Assembly: GCA_934385475.1 (NCBI GenBank)
Contig: CAKRPS010000035.1
Coordinates: 1 to 24,304, forward strand
Source of the DNA: an uncultured Lachnospiraceae bacterium
GTDB taxonomy: Bacteria > Bacillota > Clostridia > Lachnospirales > Lachnospiraceae
DNA: 24,304 bases
Direction of reading: 5' to 3'
Shown one piece after another: positions 22,023 to 24,304 of this stretch. Numbering within the stretch: position 1 is the stretch's first letter; the number at the start of each line of letters is the position of its first letter. The notes beneath the pieces are model-generated. The model ran no database searches. It was not told the origin of the DNA and saw only the letters and a list, made by a program, of their open reading frames with translations. The translations under genes were made by a program, and so were the position numbers.

Positions 22023-22278
22023 ATTGTTTGATATCCTCCAACAGCAATTCATTTCTACAGGTATCCAGATTTATTATATCCACACTATAAAGTGTTGGTA
22101 ATTCCTCCACTTTCTCAACAAGCTCCTCAAAGTCATCTACCCCGGAGACTGCAATATCTATATCACTGCGTTCTCTGGCTGTTTCTTTGGCTCTTGAACC
22201 ATACAAAATAACTTCTTTCGCCTGAAAGCTTCTGCATAATCTTGCCACTTCCCGGATTACTTCCTCTGCCTTCACCAA
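22006..22278 (-). CDS. MNT-type minimal nucleotidyltransferase (antitoxin of the HEPN pair)
   Basis: 90-residue minimal nucleotidyltransferase. The fold motif GSRAKETARERSDID gives Gly27-Ser28-x10-Asp39-x-Asp41, the exact GSx10DxD signature of MNT antitoxins; a third acidic residue is likely in VDIINLD. In type VII systems this enzyme transfers AMP to the Tyr of the HEPN toxin and silences it. Start chosen as TTG 22278, with AAGGA 8 nt upstream; GTG 22275 is an alternative. Antitoxin first, toxin second with a 17-nt overlap is the usual order. A promoter with an extended -10 lies 50 bp upstream. Confidence 0.87.
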   Translation of the reverse strand: MVKAEEVIREVARLCRSFQAKEVILYGSRAKETARERSDIDIAVSGVDDFEELVEKVEELPTLYSVDIINLDTCRNELLLEDIKQYGRKI

Positions 22279-22328
22279 ATTTCCCGTCCTTATCTGATCA
22301 TTTTTATAACCGCTTTCTTTTCATATCT

Positions 22329-22337
22329 ATTATATCA
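22329..22337 (-). promoter_or_regulatory. Extended -10 promoter of the MNT/HEPN operon
   Basis: TATAAT (22329-22334) is preceded by TG with one base between (TGATATAAT), an extended -10 element; the -35 region is poor. The start would be near 22322, about 45 nt before the TTG start codon. Confidence 0.6.
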
Positions 22338-22372
22338 GAAGGTACACATTTTCACACTATCATCCATTCTGT

Positions 22373-23005
22373 CTAAATAAAAAAGATCCACGCAAACATC
22401 GATATCATAGCTGCAATGTGCAGTGTTCCGATAATTTTAAACGGAAACAATAAAACAGCGATCGGCAGCATGGTAAAGAGGACTGCCCATACCGGGAATC
22501 CGATGACGCCCGTCACGATTGCTATTATCAGCACAACAAGATAAAGAAACAGCCCCGCGCCGCAGATTTTCAGAACGGGCGCAGTGTCTAAAAGATCCAT
22601 CGCCAGTTCCTTTCCTCTGCTGTCTCGTCCCAGCTTCAGAAACACATACTCTGCCAGTGCACACTTAACATGAAAAGCTGCCCCGACAACAGACGCAATA
22701 GTAACTGCCACAAACATAATAGCGCCCAATATAGGGGAACGCTCATATGTATAAATTGCAAGTGCAAAATAACTGAAGAATTCCAATACCAGCGCAAATG
22801 CTCCCAACACGGCTGACCGCATGGGAACATCGGCGGAAACGCCTTCCATCATTTCGGCCAGCACCCCATCCTTTCTGACCTCCTTTATATTTGCAAACTT
22901 AATGGTTCCATTCGGAAATATACTCAGTATGCGATCGCAATACATGTTGAATGCATGCCCGGCAATTCCCAGCACAAACATAATTCTTATCATTGTCTCT
23001 GTCAT
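22373..23005 (-). CDS. Multi-pass membrane protein of unknown function
   Basis: 210 residues; family not securely recognised (the pattern recalls uncharacterised Firmicute membrane families such as DUF6796). About five to six hydrophobic segments: MIRIMFVLGIAGHAFNMYCD, AVLGAFALVLEFFSYFALAI, AIMFVAVTIASVVGAAFHVK, GAGLFLYLVVLIIAIVTGVI and two at the C-terminus. A cytoplasmic loop ANIKEVRKDGVLAEMMEGVS follows segment 1. Conserved-looking Asn/Asp in MYCD and His in GAAFHVKC could matter. ATG 23005 has AAGGAG 7 nt upstream. It has its own promoter with an overlapping inverted repeat, so it is probably regulated separately from its neighbours. Confidence 0.7.
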   Translation of the reverse strand: MTETMIRIMFVLGIAGHAFNMYCDRILSIFPNGTIKFANIKEVRKDGVLAEMMEGVSADVPMRSAVLGAFALVLEFFSYFALAIYTYERSPILGAIMFVAVTIASVVGAAFHVKCALAEYVFLKLGRDSRGKELAMDLLDTAPVLKICGAGLFLYLVVLIIAIVTGVIGFPVWAVLFTMLPIAVLLFPFKIIGTLHIAAMISMFAWIFFI

Positions 23006-23069
23006 ATTTTCGCTCCTTTTCCAGTACTCTGGATTTCCTGTCTCACACAGTTTTCCATGGCATTCTTGT

Positions 23070-23089
23070 GTTAGTCTTATCTAACTAAC
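23070..23089. promoter_or_regulatory. Inverted repeat (possible operator) at the membrane-protein promoter
   Basis: GTTAGT (23070-23075) and ACTAAC (23084-23089) form a perfect 6-bp dyad with an 8-bp spacer. It touches the -10 hexamer and covers the predicted start site. The binding protein is unknown; size and symmetry suit a dimeric HTH regulator. Confidence 0.5.
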
Positions 23090-23116
23090 TATACCACCTA
23101 CGAAGGTTTTTTGCAA
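23088..23116 (-). promoter_or_regulatory. SigmaA-type promoter of the membrane-protein gene
   Basis: TTGCAA (23111-23116) and TATAGT (23088-23093) are separated by 17 bp. The transcript would have a leader of about 75 nt. Confidence 0.6.
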
Positions 23117-23144
23117 ACATTTCTCCAATTACTGTTATGCCCCT

Positions 23145-23359
23145 TCAATCAGATAATTTCTCCACTCTCGTTTTCCTGATTCTCTTTAAAAGCGCATATC
23201 CCACCAGATAAGGGCAACCCCTGCCTGCCCATTCCGGACAAACAGCGAAAAGATTCCTGCAAGTGGCAATATAACCACAAGCTGTCTGAGTAGTGAAATA
23301 ACCAGCGATTCCATTCCTCCATTCAACGCCTGATAAATCCCCTGGTATCTGCCATAATT
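23145..23359 (-). pseudogene. C-terminal relic of a MATE family efflux pump with a small internal deletion
   Basis: One minus-strand frame reads [40 protein letters not shown] and [10 protein letters not shown], the last membrane helices of a MATE pump, then stops shortly after WW. In a shifted frame the DNA continues [17 protein letters not shown] to the stop at 23145, the usual MATE C-terminus. A short piece (about 10-15 residues, where FPVAE-type sequence is expected) is missing at about 23190-23200. There is no start codon or N-terminal half. A different MATE piece occurs in the relic at 18792-19319. Confidence 0.75.
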
Positions 23360-23382
23360 CGATTATCCTTTTTTTCCACGCA

Positions 23383-23412
23383 AAAAAGACAACCATCTCT
23401 GATTGTCTTTTT
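23383..23412 (-). terminator. Rho-independent terminator of the DUF1016 nuclease gene
   Basis: AAAAAGACAA (23383-23392) pairs with TTGTCTTTTT (23403-23412) around a 10-nt loop and runs into T on the minus strand. It lies 41 bp after the nuclease stop codon. It is symmetrical and could act in both directions. Confidence 0.8.
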
Positions 23413-23453
23413 CGATGTACCTATTCAATTTGCAGTTTTCTTAGGTTACTTTT

Positions 23454-24304
23454 TTATTTTTCTTCTTTCTTTTCTGTATCCTGCTCTAAAATATTGTTCA
23501 CTAATTTTTGAAGCTCATTGCGATTTGGCAGATACAATTCATATTTTGAAACAAACAAATTGCTGTCCATACCGTAAGTTGCATATTCTACAAGCAGTTC
23601 ATCTTTGTTATGACTCAGGATAATGCCAATCGGTGGGTTATCATCTGCCATATTTTCTTCTTTTGCGAAATACCCCATATACATATTCATCTGACCAATG
23701 TCTATATGCTGGACTGAATTTTTCTTTAAATCAATCAGCACAAAACATTTCAAAATTCTGTGGTAAAATACCAAGTCCACATGGTAATGAACATTATTGA
23801 CAGTTAAGGGATACTGTCTACCCACAAAGGTAAATCCTTTTCCTAATTCCAACAAGAATTTTTGGAGATTATCTATTATTTTCTGCTCCAAATCTTCCTC
23901 ACTATAACGGTCTTTCTCCGGAAGTCCCAAAAACTCTAATGTGTAAGTGTCCTTGATAACATCCTCTGGCTTGTCATAAGTAATTCCCTCTCTGGCAAGT
24001 GCCAGGATACCCTCTTTATCTCTGCTTGTAGCTAATCTAAGAAACAAAGCGGAATCCATCTGTCGTCTGAGTGTTCTTACATCCCACTTTTCTTTATAAC
24101 ATTCTTTTTCGTAAAAACTTCTTTCTAATTCATCATCAATCTTTATCAGCTCACAAATATGCGACCATGTCAATTTGTCAGACACCGTCTGACAATTCTC
24201 ATAGCAAAGATAAAACTTCCGCATATTGTTGAGGTTTGGGCGGCTGTATCCTCGTCCCAATCGTAAAGTTAATTGATGCGAGAGTGTTGTTAATAATTTT
24301 GAAC
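23454..24304 (-). CDS. DUF1016 (YhcG) family PDDEXK nuclease, 5' end beyond the window
   Basis: The visible 282 codons stay open to the right edge, so the true start is outside. The N-terminal DUF1016 helical domain is visible from LSHQLTLRLGRGYSRPNLNN with MRKFY, WSHICELIKIDDELERSFYE and WDVRTLRRQMDSALFLRL. The C-terminal nuclease domain (about the last 150 residues) holds LELGKGFTFVGRQY, HVDLVFYHRILKCFVLIDLK with the D...(D)xK active-site pattern, and the Gln of QMNMYMGYF. Members are found in restriction-modification loci and genomic islands and resemble Holliday-junction-type resolvases in fold. A TTG at 24260 could be taken as a start, but the sequence upstream of it matches the family, so it is not the true start. 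Cellular role uncertain. Confidence 0.9.
   Translation of the reverse strand, partial: SKLLTTLSHQLTLRLGRGYSRPNLNNMRKFYLCYENCQTVSDKLTWSHICELIKIDDELERSFYEKECYKEKWDVRTLRRQMDSALFLRLATSRDKEGILALAREGITYDKPEDVIKDTYTLEFLGLPEKDRYSEEDLEQKIIDNLQKFLLELGKGFTFVGRQYPLTVNNVHYHVDLVFYHRILKCFVLIDLKKNSVQHIDIGQMNMYMGYFAKEENMADDNPPIGIILSHNKDELLVEYATYGMDSNLFVSKYELYLPNRNELQKLVNNILEQDTEKKEEK

Noticed and set aside
22021..22052. Earlier ATG for the HEPN toxin at 22052
   Set aside because: It lies within the MNT gene without a ribosome site; ATG 22022 has GGAGG upstream and matches the family start.

Overview
The window looks like chromosome of a low-to-moderate GC Firmicute, most probably a Lachnospiraceae-type gut clostridium. 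This rests on the purine-riboswitch-controlled BMP-type nucleoside transporter, a NifU/IscU scaffold with an Rrf2 regulator, a DUF6033-like protein, a cytidylate-kinase-like protein, strong AGGAGG ribosome sites and TTGACA/TATAAT promoters. Almost every gene lies on the minus strand. No tRNA, rRNA or CRISPR array was seen.

Layout, left to right. 1-289: 5' part (domain I) of a group II intron resembling class IIC, cut by the left edge and inserted just after a rho-independent terminator. 294-5708: a four-gene nucleoside ABC transporter operon (substrate-binding lipoprotein, double ATPase, two permeases) behind a guanine-type purine riboswitch with its own terminator. 5833-6906: IscU-like scaffold followed by an Rrf2/IscR-like regulator. 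6952-11117: two hypothetical proteins with sigma-28-like upstream signals, flanking an ArsB/NhaD-type transporter plus cytidylate-kinase-like operon and a response-regulator relic. 11159-13264: ACT-domain protein, CPBP membrane protease, and a spore-photolyase-like radical SAM protein ending in a beta-clamp-binding-type motif. 13271-16558: two gene relics and an intact GH2 beta-mannosidase. 16559-19319: a stretch dominated by relics (truncated methyltransferase, ClpP with an internal deletion, AraC N-terminus, an ABC/MATE/flavodoxin chimera), with a small lipoprotein and a 58-codon ORF between them. 19326-20905: Asp/Glu racemase and a TetR regulator with a triple 14-bp repeat over its transcription start. 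20995-22338: MNT antitoxin, HEPN toxin, then a Zn-type macrodomain protein-ADP-ribose hydrolase that has lost its core. 22373-24304: a membrane protein, a MATE C-terminal relic, and a DUF1016 PDDEXK nuclease that runs off the right edge.

The most unusual theme is the number of deletion scars. At least eight relics, most with clean junctions between recognisable protein segments, sit between intact genes in about 16 kb. The most interesting intact items are the radical SAM protein with a QLSLF tail, the MNT/HEPN pair beside the broken macrodomain gene, the TetR operator array, and the group IIC-type intron placed behind the transporter terminator. All functional statements come from reading the sequence and family knowledge; no database search was run.
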